Shown here: piece by piece, positions 19,480 through 28,315 of the stretch
Layout of the letters: every line of letters starts with the position of its first letter
Position numbering within the stretch: position 1 is the first letter of the stretch
Assembly (NCBI RefSeq): GCF_003949795.1
Contig: NZ_RPRY01000005.1
Location: 1 to 64,000 of the forward strand
Direction of reading: 5' to 3'
Source: Streptomyces sp. WAC06614
Lineage (GTDB): Bacteria; Actinomycetota; Actinomycetes; Streptomycetales; Streptomycetaceae
Length of the DNA stretch: 64,000 bases
Notes under the pieces: generated by a model
The model's database searches: none
Seen by the model: the letters and a program-made list of their open reading frames with translations, nothing else
Told to the model about the DNA's origin: nothing
Made by a program: the position numbers and the translations under genes

Positions 19480-19554
19480 CCTGCCGGGCGTCACGCGCCC
19501 GTGGCAGGCCTGCCGGGCGTCATGCGCCCGGCGCGCCTGCCGGGCTTCACGCGG
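19480..19554. repeat. Three degenerate ~22-bp repeats with hairpin between convergent genes
   Basis: CCTGCCGGGCGTCAYGCGCCCG occurs at 19480-19501 and 19509-19530, with a shorter third copy at 19536-19554. Copy 1 plus its flank folds as CTGCC-GGGCG/CGCCC-GGCAG (19481-19507), a likely bidirectional terminator between the VOC and DUF309 genes. The third copy overlaps the DUF309 stop region. Confidence 0.7.
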
Positions 19555-20026
19555 AGGACATCAGCCGCGGCGCCTCCGCCACGGCGTCGACCGGCTCCCC
19601 GCACTCGACCCGCCCGGCCAGGGCCTCGGCCCAGCACACCAGGCCGGGCACGTCGATGCCGTGCCCGCCGCCCGACGCCGCCACCCCCGCGGCCCCGCGG
19701 CGCAACAACCGGGCCCCGCCGACGGCATTGCCCCGGGCCGCGTGCGTCAGCCCGACCGCGAGCTGCGCGAGGCCGCGCCACAGCGCGGCCTCGCCGGCGG
19801 GCCCGGTCTTCCACGCGTCCTCGAACACCTCGTGCGCATGGAACGGCATCCCCGCATCGAGCAGCCGCTGCGCCTCGGCCACCGTCCCGGCGGGCGTGCG
19901 CACCACCCCCTCGGGCTGCCGCTCGACCCCCTGGGCCCCGTACGGCAACGGCCGCCCCAGCCCGTCCCGCGGCCGCGCACTCCGCGCCCGCCCCTCGGGA
20001 TCCCGATCCCGCCTCTTCGCCTCCAC
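19547..20026 (-). CDS. DUF309 protein
   Basis: The 159-residue protein carries the DUF309 core: AQRLLDAGMPFHAHEVFEDAWK, LWRGLAQLAVGLTHAARGN and GARLLRRGA, a small all-helical fold. Structures of relatives exist but function is unknown. The N-terminal ~45 residues are a basic tail. The GTG start at 20026 is the only in-frame start near a plausible ribosome-binding site (GGCAGGATGG), so the exact start is uncertain. Confidence 0.82.
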   Translation of the reverse strand: MEAKRRDRDPEGRARSARPRDGLGRPLPYGAQGVERQPEGVVRTPAGTVAEAQRLLDAGMPFHAHEVFEDAWKTGPAGEAALWRGLAQLAVGLTHAARGNAVGGARLLRRGAAGVAASGGGHGIDVPGLVCWAEALAGRVECGEPVDAVAEAPRLMSSA

Positions 20027-20132
20027 GCCACCATCCTGCCCCCACCACGGTCACCCGTGCGCACTCACCCCCTGGCGTGGGGTAATGTTCTTCCTGCACC
20101 GCCACCCGGGGAAAACCCCAGGTGAGGGGCAC

Positions 20133-20209
<77 letters not shown>

Positions 20210-20227
20210 CGCGGAAACGCAGGTCGG

Positions 20228-20263
20228 AGGCCGTTCTCTCATCCATGGGAGGGCGGCCTTTTC
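20228..20263 (+). terminator. Terminator after tRNA-Pro
   Basis: AGGCCG (20228-20233) pairs with CGGCCT (20254-20259), with a further CTC/GAG helix inside, followed by TTTTCG. The stem-plus-T-run form is classical for stable RNA genes. Confidence 0.75.
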
Positions 20264-20342
20264 GTGTGTCCGGGGCCATGGTGACCGCAGCCGTGCCGGG
20301 CGGCGCGCTCCGTGGCCGGTCCTGGTCGTGGTGGGCCCCCGC

Positions 20343-20406
20343 CGCCCGGGCGGGACGCCGGTGCGCGCCCCGTGCTGGGGGCGTGCATCGGCGTCCCGCC
20401 CGGGCG
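20343..20406 (-). terminator. 29-bp stem terminator of the S9 peptidase gene
   Basis: 20343-20371 pairs with 20378-20406 around a six-base loop, with two positions that are G-U in RNA. It lies 12 bases beyond the peptidase stop (minus strand) and faces the tRNA transcript, so it can block both directions. Confidence 0.8.
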
Positions 20407-20418
20407 GGCCGGTGGGGC

Positions 20419-22695
20419 TCAGCCGAACAGGTCCGCGAGCAGCTGCGGGCCGATCGGGATCGGTGCGGGGCGGTAGGCGGGGGGTCGCTCGCCCAACAGC
20501 TCGCGCACGAGGAAGTCCCAGCAGCGTGTGCGGACATAGGACAGGTGGTCGATGAACGTGTGCTCGGCGCCGGGCAGGACGAACAGCTCGAAGTCCTTGC
20601 CGGCGGCGACGAGGCGGTCGGCGAGGCGGAGGCTCTGCTCCGGGTGGACCTGGTCGTCCATCTCGCCGTGGATCAGCAGCAGTCGGCCCGCCAGGCGGTC
20701 CGCGATCTCCACGTTGGACGTGCGGGCCCAGGCCTCGGGGTCGTCCGCACCGTCGTAGCTCTCCACGAAACCGGCGTTGAAGTGGCGGGCGTCGTGCGAG
20801 CCGGAGAGGGCGACCCCCACCTTGAAGACCTCGGGGAAGTCCAGCATCGCCCGCGCCGCGGCGAACCCGCCCCCGGAGTGGCCGAACACGCCCACCCGGT
20901 CCAGGTCCATCCACGGCCGGGTCTCGGCCAGCTGCCGCAGCGCGGCGACGTGGTCGGCCAGGTTGCCCGCGTCGGCCAGCCGGCCGGAGGAGGCGTCGTG
21001 GAAGGCCTTGCTCCGCCCAGGGGTACCCCGTCCGTCCAGGGCCACCACGACGAAGCCCAGCGCGGCGAGGGGTTCCGCGTCGATGCCCATCCCGCCGGGG
21101 TCGAAGGAAGGGGTGACGCGGGTGAGCTGGGGGCCCGGGTAGACGTGGTCGACGACCGGGTGGCGCCGGTCCGGGTCGAAGCCCCGCGGCCGGTACAGCA
21201 CCCCGTAGAGGTCCGTCTCCCCGTCGGCGGCCTTGACGCGGAACCGCTCCGGCGGCGTCCAACCGGTGGCGGCGAGCCCGGTGACGTCGGCGCGCTCCAG
21301 CTCGACCAGCACCTTCCCGCTCCAGTCGCGGACCGTCGTCACGGGCGGGGTGTCGACCGTGGACGCGGAGTCGATGAAGTACGCCCGGTCACCCGGGAGG
21401 GTGACGACGTGGTCCAGGTCGTCGTCGGTGACCCTGGCGAAGCCGGAACCGTCGAGACCGGCCCGGCACACCGTGCGCCGGTACGGGTCCTCGTCGACCA
21501 GGCCGGAGGCGGTGAAGTACACCGCCCGCTCCGCCTCGTCGACGTGCAGGATCTGCCGCACTGCCCATTCACCGGAGGTGACCTGTCCGAGCAGGGCGCC
21601 GGTGCGCAGGTCGTACCGGTACAGGTGGCCCCAACCGTCCCGCTGCGAGTACCACAGCACCTCGTCGGTCAGCACCCGTACGATCGGCGGCTCGTACGCC
21701 CACTGGTTGGGCTCCACCCGGGTGGAGCCGGTCTCGCTGAGCACGGTGGCGACCTCGCCGGTCGCGGGGTCCAGCCGGTGCAGGGTGAGCGTGCGCTGGT
21801 CGCGGGGCCGGCCCAGGTAGTACACGGCCGAGCCGTCCGGAGCCCACCACGCCCACTGGGCGGTCACGGGAGACATCACGGGCATGAACAGCGGCTCGGC
21901 CTGCGCGCGGACCACCGTGCCCGAGGCGACGTCCAGCACGACCAGTTCGGCCCGCGGTACGTGTGCGTCGCCGGGGTGGGCGAACCGCTGGCTGTGCGTA
22001 CGCGGCGCGCCGCCGTCGGCGGGCCTGGCCTCGATCAGGTGCGTCTCGCGGACCTCGCGCTCGTCGGTGCGGTGGGTGAGGACCTTGGTCGAGTCGGGTG
22101 ACCAGGCCACCGCGGGCGGCAGGTACGGCAGGCCGATCTTGCGCAGCAGGGTGCTGTTCGCCGTGCATTCGGGGCCGGTGCCGTACGGGTGGCCGGGGGC
22201 GCCGTCGGCGGTCAGCGCCCACTGGCTGCCGTCGGACAGCGAGCGGGCCCACAGGTCGTGGCCGACCCGGTGGACGGCGGTCTTCCCGTCGGGCGAGATC
22301 ACCTCCAGCGGGTTGCCGGGCGGTGTGAACTCGGCCTGCTCGCAGTGGTATTCCGCCAGGTCGCATCGCCAGTACCCGCCGAACGCGTCGAACTCGACGG
22401 CGTCGTCGAGCAGGGCGATGCCCGTGAAGGGCAGGGCCTCGGGGTCGGCGAGCTGTCCTGAGGCGGCGGCCAGCGCTGCGGCGAGCCGGGCATGGTCGAA
22501 GGCGGGCTCGCGGGTGCCCGCGGCCGGGTCGACCAGGACGAACCGCTTGCCGGCGCCGTTGCTCACCGCGTACCAGAAGCGGGTCCCCCCGCCGGTCCAC
22601 TGCGGCCGGACCTTGTCGCCGGTCACCAGCTCGCCCGGGGCGGCGACCCGGCGCAGCAGCTGCTCCGCGGCCTGGTAGTCCTGTGTGGTGGTCAT
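20419..22695 (-). CDS. S9 family prolyl oligopeptidase / dipeptidyl-peptidase IV-like
   Basis: The 758-residue protein has an N-terminal seven- or eight-bladed beta-propeller with DPP IV-type repeats (AWSPDSTKVLTHRTDER, WWAPDGSAVYYLGR, WGHLYRYDLRTG) and a C-terminal alpha/beta hydrolase. The nucleophile is in GVFGHSGGGFAA (about residue 604), the acid is in HGEMDDQVHPEQS, and the histidine in LPGAEHTFID. No signal peptide is visible, so it is probably cytosolic and trims Pro-containing peptides. The DUF4097 gene lies 49 bases upstream on the same strand, so they may be cotranscribed. Confidence 0.93.
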   Translation of the reverse strand: MTTTQDYQAAEQLLRRVAAPGELVTGDKVRPQWTGGGTRFWYAVSNGAGKRFVLVDPAAGTREPAFDHARLAAALAAASGQLADPEALPFTGIALLDDAVEFDAFGGYWRCDLAEYHCEQAEFTPPGNPLEVISPDGKTAVHRVGHDLWARSLSDGSQWALTADGAPGHPYGTGPECTANSTLLRKIGLPYLPPAVAWSPDSTKVLTHRTDEREVRETHLIEARPADGGAPRTHSQRFAHPGDAHVPRAELVVLDVASGTVVRAQAEPLFMPVMSPVTAQWAWWAPDGSAVYYLGRPRDQRTLTLHRLDPATGEVATVLSETGSTRVEPNQWAYEPPIVRVLTDEVLWYSQRDGWGHLYRYDLRTGALLGQVTSGEWAVRQILHVDEAERAVYFTASGLVDEDPYRRTVCRAGLDGSGFARVTDDDLDHVVTLPGDRAYFIDSASTVDTPPVTTVRDWSGKVLVELERADVTGLAATGWTPPERFRVKAADGETDLYGVLYRPRGFDPDRRHPVVDHVYPGPQLTRVTPSFDPGGMGIDAEPLAALGFVVVALDGRGTPGRSKAFHDASSGRLADAGNLADHVAALRQLAETRPWMDLDRVGVFGHSGGGFAAARAMLDFPEVFKVGVALSGSHDARHFNAGFVESYDGADDPEAWARTSNVEIADRLAGRLLLIHGEMDDQVHPEQSLRLADRLVAAGKDFELFVLPGAEHTFIDHLSYVRTRCWDFLVRELLGERPPAYRPAPIPIGPQLLADLFG

Positions 22696-22744
22696 CGTTC
22701 TTGTTCCTTCGTGGGTTCCGATGTCGGGGGTGGCAGGGTCGTGG

Positions 22745-23416
22745 TCAGAGGCTGCGGGCGGTGATGTCGCCGTAGGAGGTGGTCGCGCGGATCTTCAGGC
22801 CGGCGTCGGCACCGCCGGTGTCGACGAGCGCGTTGTGGATCCGGCCGTGGCCGGTTCCGGCGTCCAGCGAGGCGGAGACCCCGTGGGCGGCGCCGACGGA
22901 GATCTCGCCGTGCTCCGTGGTCAGGGTGACCGTGCCGGTCACGGCCTCGGTGATGCGGATGTCGCCCTTCTGGGTGCTGACGTGGGCGGAGCCGCCCAGG
23001 CGGCCGATCGAGACGTCTCCGGCCTGGAGCACGAGGCGTGCGCCCGCGGTCTCGGCGAGTTCGACCGTGCCCTGCGCAGCCTCGACGGCGACGTCGCCGA
23101 GCCGTCCGACACCGTGGAACTCGGCGGCGGCCGACTTCGCCTCGACGCGCGAGCCGGCGGGCAGGTGGACGTTCACCTCGACGGATCCGGAGTCGCCGAG
23201 GACCTGGTTCTTCACCGCGGGGGCCGTGATCCGCAGGACGCCGTCGCTGTAGGCGACGGTGGTCCGCCCCGCCGCGCGCAGGTCGCGTGCCTTCGAGGCG
23301 TCCGCGGGCAGGACCTCGACGGTGGTGTCGGTCCGATCGGCGGCGACGAACCGGATGCGTCCCGCGGGGACGTCCAGGACGGCGGCCGGCGTGCCGGGGG
23401 TGTCGAACTTCTGCAT
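22745..23416 (-). CDS. DUF4097 adhesin-like beta-helix protein
   Basis: The 223-residue protein is a run of short beta-strands typical of DUF4097: GSVEVNVHLPAGSRVEAKSAAAEF, GDVSIGRLGGSAHVSTQKGDIRI, TLTTEHGEISVG and TSYGDITARS. Streptomyces carries many such paralogues of unknown role. ATG 23416 is supported by GGAGAG just upstream. It is the likely upstream partner of the S9 peptidase gene. Confidence 0.87.
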   Translation of the reverse strand: MQKFDTPGTPAAVLDVPAGRIRFVAADRTDTTVEVLPADASKARDLRAAGRTTVAYSDGVLRITAPAVKNQVLGDSGSVEVNVHLPAGSRVEAKSAAAEFHGVGRLGDVAVEAAQGTVELAETAGARLVLQAGDVSIGRLGGSAHVSTQKGDIRITEAVTGTVTLTTEHGEISVGAAHGVSASLDAGTGHGRIHNALVDTGGADAGLKIRATTSYGDITARSL

Positions 23417-23460
23417 GGTGCTCTCCTCGAGCTCGTTGTTCCTGATGGCGGGGTCGTGCG

Positions 23461-23745
23461 TCAGGGCCCGGCGACCGGGGCGAACTGGTCCTGGGTCGGC
23501 GCGGGTCCGCCGGCGGCGGCTCCTTCGGCCGCCGCCTTCCGGGCGGCCCGCCCCGCGTCCTCCTTGGCGGCGGCCTCCGCCTCGCGGCTCCGCAGGAGGC
23601 GGAGGGCCAGCAGCGGGGCGCCCAGCACGGCGCAGACACCGACCAGGAGCATCGCGGTGGTCAGTGGCCCGCGCCGGACAGCGCCATGCCCAGCGGGTCG
23701 GCGGCGGCGCGGATCGGACCGCTGCGGGTGTCTTGTCTCTTCCAC
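23461..23745 (-). CDS. Small single-pass membrane protein
   Basis: A 94-residue frame (GTG 23745; internal ATG giving MLLVGVCAVLG is equally possible). It contains one hydrophobic helix, TAMLLVGVCAVLGAPLLALRLL (about 29-50), then an Ala/Glu/Lys-rich cytoplasmic tail. No family was recognised. It sits in line with DUF4097 and ends 44 bases before that gene. Codon use is compatible with a gene but the evidence is modest. Confidence 0.45.
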   Translation of the reverse strand: MEETRHPQRSDPRRRRPAGHGAVRRGPLTTAMLLVGVCAVLGAPLLALRLLRSREAEAAAKEDAGRAARKAAAEGAAAGGPAPTQDQFAPVAGP

Positions 23746-23766
23746 GGAAGACGAAAAGCCCTTCGA

Positions 23767-24168
23767 CTAGGAGCGTTCGGGGGCGCCGGCCGGCGGCACC
23801 CATGAGGTGAGCTGGACCACGACGCCGTTGGGATCGGTGAGCTGGAACAGCTGCTCACCCCACGGCTCCCGGCGGATGCCGCCGTCGATGGCGGCTCCCT
23901 CGCGGCGGAGCCGTTCGTACGCGGCCGTGAGGTCCGTGACGATCAAGGTCACGGCCAGATCGGCCAGCCCCTGGCCCCGCCGGGCCCGCGGCGACTGCTC
24001 GGGGTCGCGCTCGGTCAGGGCGATCTCGGCGGAGGTGTCGTCCCGGCGGAGGCAGACGTATCCCTGCGCCGACTCGACTTCGTGGAAGCCGAGATGAGTG
24101 GTGAAGAACCGGCTGGAGGCGTCCACGTCATCCACGGTCAGGGACACCTTGGTAGTGACGACGTTCAT
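23767..24168 (-). CDS. VOC-family protein
   Basis: The 133-residue protein has two glyoxalase-fold halves: KVSLTVDDVDASSRFFTTHLGFHEVES and ...LFQLTDPNGVVVQLTSWVPP. ATG 24168 gives the conserved start; the frame is open to 24219. It is divergent from a LysR regulator, 88 bases away. LysR regulators commonly control the divergent gene, so this is its probable target. Confidence 0.87.
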   Translation of the reverse strand: MNVVTTKVSLTVDDVDASSRFFTTHLGFHEVESAQGYVCLRRDDTSAEIALTERDPEQSPRARRGQGLADLAVTLIVTDLTAAYERLRREGAAIDGGIRREPWGEQLFQLTDPNGVVVQLTSWVPPAGAPERS

Positions 24169-24256
24169 GCACTGAGCATCCGGTGTGGACAAGAGGGTGA
24201 TCAACGGATGATCATGCAACGCTGGTTGAGCCTGGGGTTAACGAACATGCGGGGAC

Positions 24257-25159
24257 GTGGGGCGCGTGGAGCTGCGCGACATCGAGATCTTTCTGACGTT
24301 GTCGGAGGAGCTGCACTTCGGACGGACCGCCGAACGGCTGCACGTATCGGCGGCGAGGGTCAGCCAGGCGATCAAGAAGCAGGAACGGTCGATCGGGGCC
24401 GAGCTCTTCGAGCGGACCAGCCGCCAGGTACGGCTCACACCGGTGGGCGAGCAGCTTCGTGACGATCTGCTCCCCGTCTTCCGGGGGCTGAAGGCGAGCG
24501 TGGACCGGGCGCGGCTCGCGGCCCAGGGCAAGACGGACGTCCTGCGGATCAACCTGCTCGTCTCCAACGCACAGGAGCTGCGGCCCTTCTGGGACGCGTT
24601 CCGCTCCCTGAACCCGACGTGCGGGATACGGCTGCGCTACAACGGCTTCATCGATCCGTTCGGGCCGCTGCGCAGGGGCGAAGCGGACCTGCTGCTCGCG
24701 TGGCTCCCCGTCGAGGAACCGGACCTCACCGTGGGCCCGGTGCTGTTCGAGGAGCCCCGGGTCGCGGCCGTGGCGTCCGACCACCGGCTGGCGGTCCGGT
24801 CCTCGGTGTCCCTGGAGGTGTTCGCCGACAACGGCGTGATCGGCGGGGAGTCGCTGCAGCCCGACTACTGGGAAAACTCGTTCATGCCCTTCTACACGCC
24901 CAGCGGCCGCAAGATCGAGCGGAACTTCTGCGTCGCCACCGATCTGGACTCGCTCTTCATGATCATCTCTTCGGGTGAGGCGGTCCACTCCTTCGCGTCC
25001 CAGGTCACCCGCTTCCACGTCCGTCCCGACATCACCTATGTGCACCTCCACGACGCGCCGATGCTGCGGTGGGGCCTGGTCTGGCGGTCGGACAACGACA
25101 ACCCGATGGTCCGGTCCTTCGTACGCATCGCCCGCGAACTCGGCCCCATGTCCTTCTGA
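24257..25159 (+). CDS. LysR-family transcriptional regulator
   Basis: The 300-residue protein has an N-terminal winged HTH (ELRDIEIFLTLSEELHFGRTAERLHVSAARVSQAIKKQE region, about residues 4-60; ELFERTSRQVRLTPVGEQL) and a C-terminal effector domain (about 90-290) with LRINLLVSNAQELRPF and LRRGEADLLLAWLP. GTG 24257 or GTG 24266 may be the start; both keep the HTH intact. It faces the VOC gene divergently. Confidence 0.92.
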   Translation: MGRVELRDIEIFLTLSEELHFGRTAERLHVSAARVSQAIKKQERSIGAELFERTSRQVRLTPVGEQLRDDLLPVFRGLKASVDRARLAAQGKTDVLRINLLVSNAQELRPFWDAFRSLNPTCGIRLRYNGFIDPFGPLRRGEADLLLAWLPVEEPDLTVGPVLFEEPRVAAVASDHRLAVRSSVSLEVFADNGVIGGESLQPDYWENSFMPFYTPSGRKIERNFCVATDLDSLFMIISSGEAVHSFASQVTRFHVRPDITYVHLHDAPMLRWGLVWRSDNDNPMVRSFVRIARELGPMSF

Positions 25160-25413
25160 GCCGCCTTCCGCCGCCGCGGGCAGCTGGTGACGGCAAGCCC
25201 GGAGTCCGGCGGCGAGCCGGCCGCGGCGGTGTCGTTCCCGGCCGTGGTGTGGCTTGCCGGGCCGGCGAGGGGCATTCTTGTGGGTGAGCCCCCGGTTCGG
25301 GTCAGGTGGCCGACCGGCTCCGGGCCCGCTCCTGGAAGCCCGAGCCCGGAGCCCGCGTCGTTCACGGCAGTGCCGGACAGGGTTGCGCAGCCCGCGTGGT
25401 GGGAGGCACCTGG

Positions 25414-26613
25414 ATGGCAGCCGGACAGTGCGGGGCGTCGGATCGCTCCGAGAGCTTCGGGGAAGAGCTCCTGGGCGGGCTCCTGGAGCTTGCCACGGAG
25501 CTACCGCCCCATCTGGTCGGTCCGGCCGTGGCCGGCACGGTGGCCCGGCTGGGAGGGCGACAGGTGCAGATCCTCCTCCAGGACTACGGGCAGGAGCAGC
25601 TGGTTCCCCTGGCGGGCGAGGGGCTGGAGGGTGGCGAACCGCTGTGGATCGACCGCTCGGGTGCGGGCCGGTGTCTTCTCACCTCCCGGCCGGTCGAGGT
25701 GGTGCTGGACGAAGGGGTCCGGGTCTTCGTGCCGCTGCGGAACGGTGGTGACCAGGCGGGCGTCCTGGCCGTCACGCTGGACCGGGTCGATGACGACGAC
25801 CGCCGGCTCCTGCGCAGGATCGCGGGGCTCGTCGGCGAGATGATGGAGACCAGGAACGGCTGCACCGACCTGTTCTTCCGCACCCGGCGCGGCGAGCCGA
25901 TGAGCGTGGCCGCGGAGATCCAGTGGTCGCTGATGCCGCCCCTGGTCATGGTGACGCCGCGCGTCACCGTTGCCGGAGTCCTGGAGCCCGCCTACGACGT
26001 GGCCGGCGACAGCTTCGACTACGCGCTGAACGGGGACACCTTCCACCTTGCGATGATCGACGCCATGGGACACGGCCTCAACGCCGCCACCCTGGCCACG
26101 GTGGCCATCGGCGCGTACCGGCACGCCCGCCGGATCAGCATCGAGCTCTCCGAGATCTACCTCTTCATGGACCGGGCGGTGGCCGAGCAGTTCGCACCCG
26201 ACCACTTCGTCACCGCCCAGATGATGCGCCTCGACACCGACACGGGCCGCATGCAGTGGGTCAATGCCGGCCACCCCGCCCCCATGCTGATCCGCGGGCA
26301 CCGGGTCGTGGGCCGCCTGGACAGTCCCACGACCCTGCCCGTCGGCTTCGGGGGGGCGCAGCCGCAGCTCGGTGAGGTGGCGCTCGAACCGGGGGACCGC
26401 ATCCTCTGCTTCACCGACGGGCTGATCGAGGAGCATGAGAGCGGGCAGGAGCAGTTCGGTGAGGATCAGCTGATCGACTGGGTGAACCAACTGGAGGAGA
26501 CGGACCGGGCGGTCCGCGCGGTGGCACGGGACCTCTCCCACACGCTCAAGCGGGCCCGTGGCGAAGTGACCTCGGACGACGCCACCCTCGTCCTGGTCGA
26601 GTGGCGCGGATGA
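25414..26613 (+). CDS. SpoIIE-type PP2C protein phosphatase with GAF-like domain
   Basis: The 399-residue protein has an N-terminal GAF-like region (about 15-160; LQDYGQEQLVPLAGEG, VFVPLRNGGDQAGVLAV) and a C-terminal SpoIIE/PPM phosphatase. Metal-binding aspartates are in YDVAGDSFDY, MIDAMGHGLNAA, CFTDGLIEEH and SDDATLVLV. Such proteins dephosphorylate anti-sigma-factor antagonists in partner-switching control. No kinase or STAS gene is adjacent. ATG 25414 is chosen because GGAGGC lies seven bases upstream; the frame is open from 25306. Confidence 0.92.
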   Translation: MAAGQCGASDRSESFGEELLGGLLELATELPPHLVGPAVAGTVARLGGRQVQILLQDYGQEQLVPLAGEGLEGGEPLWIDRSGAGRCLLTSRPVEVVLDEGVRVFVPLRNGGDQAGVLAVTLDRVDDDDRRLLRRIAGLVGEMMETRNGCTDLFFRTRRGEPMSVAAEIQWSLMPPLVMVTPRVTVAGVLEPAYDVAGDSFDYALNGDTFHLAMIDAMGHGLNAATLATVAIGAYRHARRISIELSEIYLFMDRAVAEQFAPDHFVTAQMMRLDTDTGRMQWVNAGHPAPMLIRGHRVVGRLDSPTTLPVGFGGAQPQLGEVALEPGDRILCFTDGLIEEHESGQEQFGEDQLIDWVNQLEETDRAVRAVARDLSHTLKRARGEVTSDDATLVLVEWRG

Positions 26614-26774
26614 CGGGGCCCGGGCACGTCGGCCCACAGGCGTCGCCGTCCAAGCCCCTCTCGAAACCTCTCGGGCCCAGGTCCCGCGACATGCGGAGGT
26701 GACCGCGCAGGCAGAGCACTCTTCCGTACGGGCCTTCGTGGTGGACGGCTGCGACCACCGGCCGGCCCGGAGGT

Positions 26775-27947
26775 TCAGGCTTCCGCCGGGCTGTGCTCGT
26801 GGACGTCGCAGGCGTCGTCGATTCCGTACGTCGCCCAGGCGGGGAACTCGTCGCCGGCCGGTGCGGCCTCGTCCGGTGCGAGCAGGCAGGCATCGAGCGC
26901 CGCCAGCAGCGCCTTGGGGCGCAGGCCGGTGCCGATGAAGACCAGTTCCTGGCCCTGGGTGGTGCCCGGTCCGCGGATGCCGGAGGGTTCGAAGCGGGCG
27001 ACGGCTCCGGCCTGGGACCACAGGCCGGTCACGTGGGGGCGGCTGGCGAGCCGGAAGAATCCCTTGGAGCGCAGGATCCGCCCGAACGTGCCGCTGTCGA
27101 GGTCCTTGGTGACGAACGTCCACAGCCTGCCCGGATGGAAGGCGGTGTCGGCGCGGAACACGACCGAGGAGACCCCGTACTCCTCGGTTTCGGGGACGTG
27201 GTCGCCGTTGAGCTCCTGCACCCAGCCCGGCGCCTGCTGCGCCTTCTCCACGTCGAACAATCCCGTGTCCAGGATGTGTTCGAGGGCGACGTGCCCGCGC
27301 ACGGCGGGCACGATGCGGGCGGCCGGGTTCAGCCGGGTCAGTGCGGCCCGCAGGCGTATGGCGTGGTCCGGCTTGACCAGATCGAGCTTGTTGAGGATGA
27401 GCACGTCGGCGAACTCGACCTGGTCGACGAGGAGATCACTGAGGGTGCGCTCGTCGTCCTCGTACGCGGCGAGCCCGCGCGCGGCCAGCTCGTCGCCGCC
27501 TTCCAGCTCGCGCAGGAAGTTCGCTGCGTCGACCACCGTGACCATCGTGTCCAGACGGGCGAGGTCGCCGAGGGTGGCGCCGTCGTCCCGGGGGAAGGAG
27601 AAGGTGGCGGCGACCGGCATGGGCTCGGAGATACCGCTTGACTCGACGAGCAGGTAGTCGAAGCGGCCTTCGCGGGCGAGCCGGTCGACCTCCTCCAGCA
27701 GGTCGTCGCGCAGGGTGCAGCAGATGCACCCGTTGGTCATCTCGACCAGCCGCTCCTCGGTGCGCGAGAGCGCCGCCGCGCCGCCGCGCACGAGCGCGGC
27801 GTCGATGTTGACCTCGCTCATGTCGTTGACGATCACCGCGACCCGGAGGCCGTCGCGGTTGCCGAGCACATGGTTGAGCAGGGTGGTCTTTCCCGCGCCG
27901 AGGAAGCCGGACAGTACGGTCACCGGCAGGCGGTCGTACGAAGTCAT
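26775..27947 (-). CDS. COG0523 (CobW/ZigA-type) metal-chaperone GTPase
   Basis: The 390-residue G3E GTPase has Walker [14 protein letters not shown] (about 14-26), the metal-binding CxCC in [12 protein letters not shown] (about 73), ESSGISEP, and the NKLDLV guanine-specificity motif, then a CobW C-terminal domain. The stop of a cysteine-free bL32 gene is only four bases upstream, and a probable Zur operator precedes that pair, so this is best read as a zinc-starvation GTPase delivering scarce zinc to client enzymes. The zinc role is inference from context and family. Confidence 0.92.
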   Translation of the reverse strand: MTSYDRLPVTVLSGFLGAGKTTLLNHVLGNRDGLRVAVIVNDMSEVNIDAALVRGGAAALSRTEERLVEMTNGCICCTLRDDLLEEVDRLAREGRFDYLLVESSGISEPMPVAATFSFPRDDGATLGDLARLDTMVTVVDAANFLRELEGGDELAARGLAAYEDDERTLSDLLVDQVEFADVLILNKLDLVKPDHAIRLRAALTRLNPAARIVPAVRGHVALEHILDTGLFDVEKAQQAPGWVQELNGDHVPETEEYGVSSVVFRADTAFHPGRLWTFVTKDLDSGTFGRILRSKGFFRLASRPHVTGLWSQAGAVARFEPSGIRGPGTTQGQELVFIGTGLRPKALLAALDACLLAPDEAAPAGDEFPAWATYGIDDACDVHEHSPAEA

Positions 27948-27951
27948 GGAC

Positions 27952-28122
27952 TCAGCCCTCGGGTCGGAGCAGACCGCGCTCGTACGCCTTCACCAGGCGC
28001 TGCGGCACCTGGTGCACCGAGCCGTCGACGGTGACCGGCACCAGCTGGGACGTGGTCGCCTTCCACCGGGCGCGGCGGTGACGGGTGTTGCTGCGGGACA
28101 TCTTCCGCTTGGGGACGGCCAT
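27952..28122 (-). CDS. rpmF: Cysteine-free ribosomal protein bL32 paralogue
   Basis: The 56-residue protein begins with the bL32 signature [20 protein letters not shown] but lacks the four cysteines of the zinc-ribbon form; the C-terminal half ([22 protein letters not shown]) has none. Such C-minus paralogues replace the zinc-containing protein under zinc limitation, freeing ribosomal zinc, and are normally Zur-repressed. GAGGAG precedes ATG 28122. It is cotranscribed with the downstream COG0523 gene. Confidence 0.93.
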   Translation of the reverse strand: MAVPKRKMSRSNTRHRRARWKATTSQLVPVTVDGSVHQVPQRLVKAYERGLLRPEG

Positions 28123-28216
28123 GTGAAGCTCCTCGCCTCGCTTGATCGCTTGCTCCGCCGTGACGGCACGGCTGACTCGTCCGTCTGCGCGCGGCAGGCC
28201 GCACACGGACCCCCAC

Positions 28217-28250
28217 ACCCTAACCATTAACGGTAATCATTTTCAATAAC
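28217..28250 (-). promoter_or_regulatory. Promoter with probable Zur operator (zinc-starvation operon)
   Basis: On the minus strand TTGAAA (28246-28241) and TAGGGT (28222-28217) are spaced by 18 bases. Covering this is TATTGAAAATGATTACCG (28249 downward), which resembles the actinobacterial Zur box half TGAAAATGATT; the right half is weaker. The start codon of bL32 lies about 90 bases downstream. The A/T-rich block stands out in this high-GC sequence. Confidence 0.65.
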
Positions 28251-28315
28251 GGGCAGCCGGCGCGTGCCCCGCATGACGGCCCGGCGGCAGCGGGCCCCCG
28301 CTGCCGCCCCGGCTC

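Noticed and set aside
25160-25413. N-terminal extension of the PP2C phosphatase from 25306
   Set aside because: The extension is Arg/Gly-rich and unconserved in type, whereas ATG 25414 has a well-placed GGAGGC.
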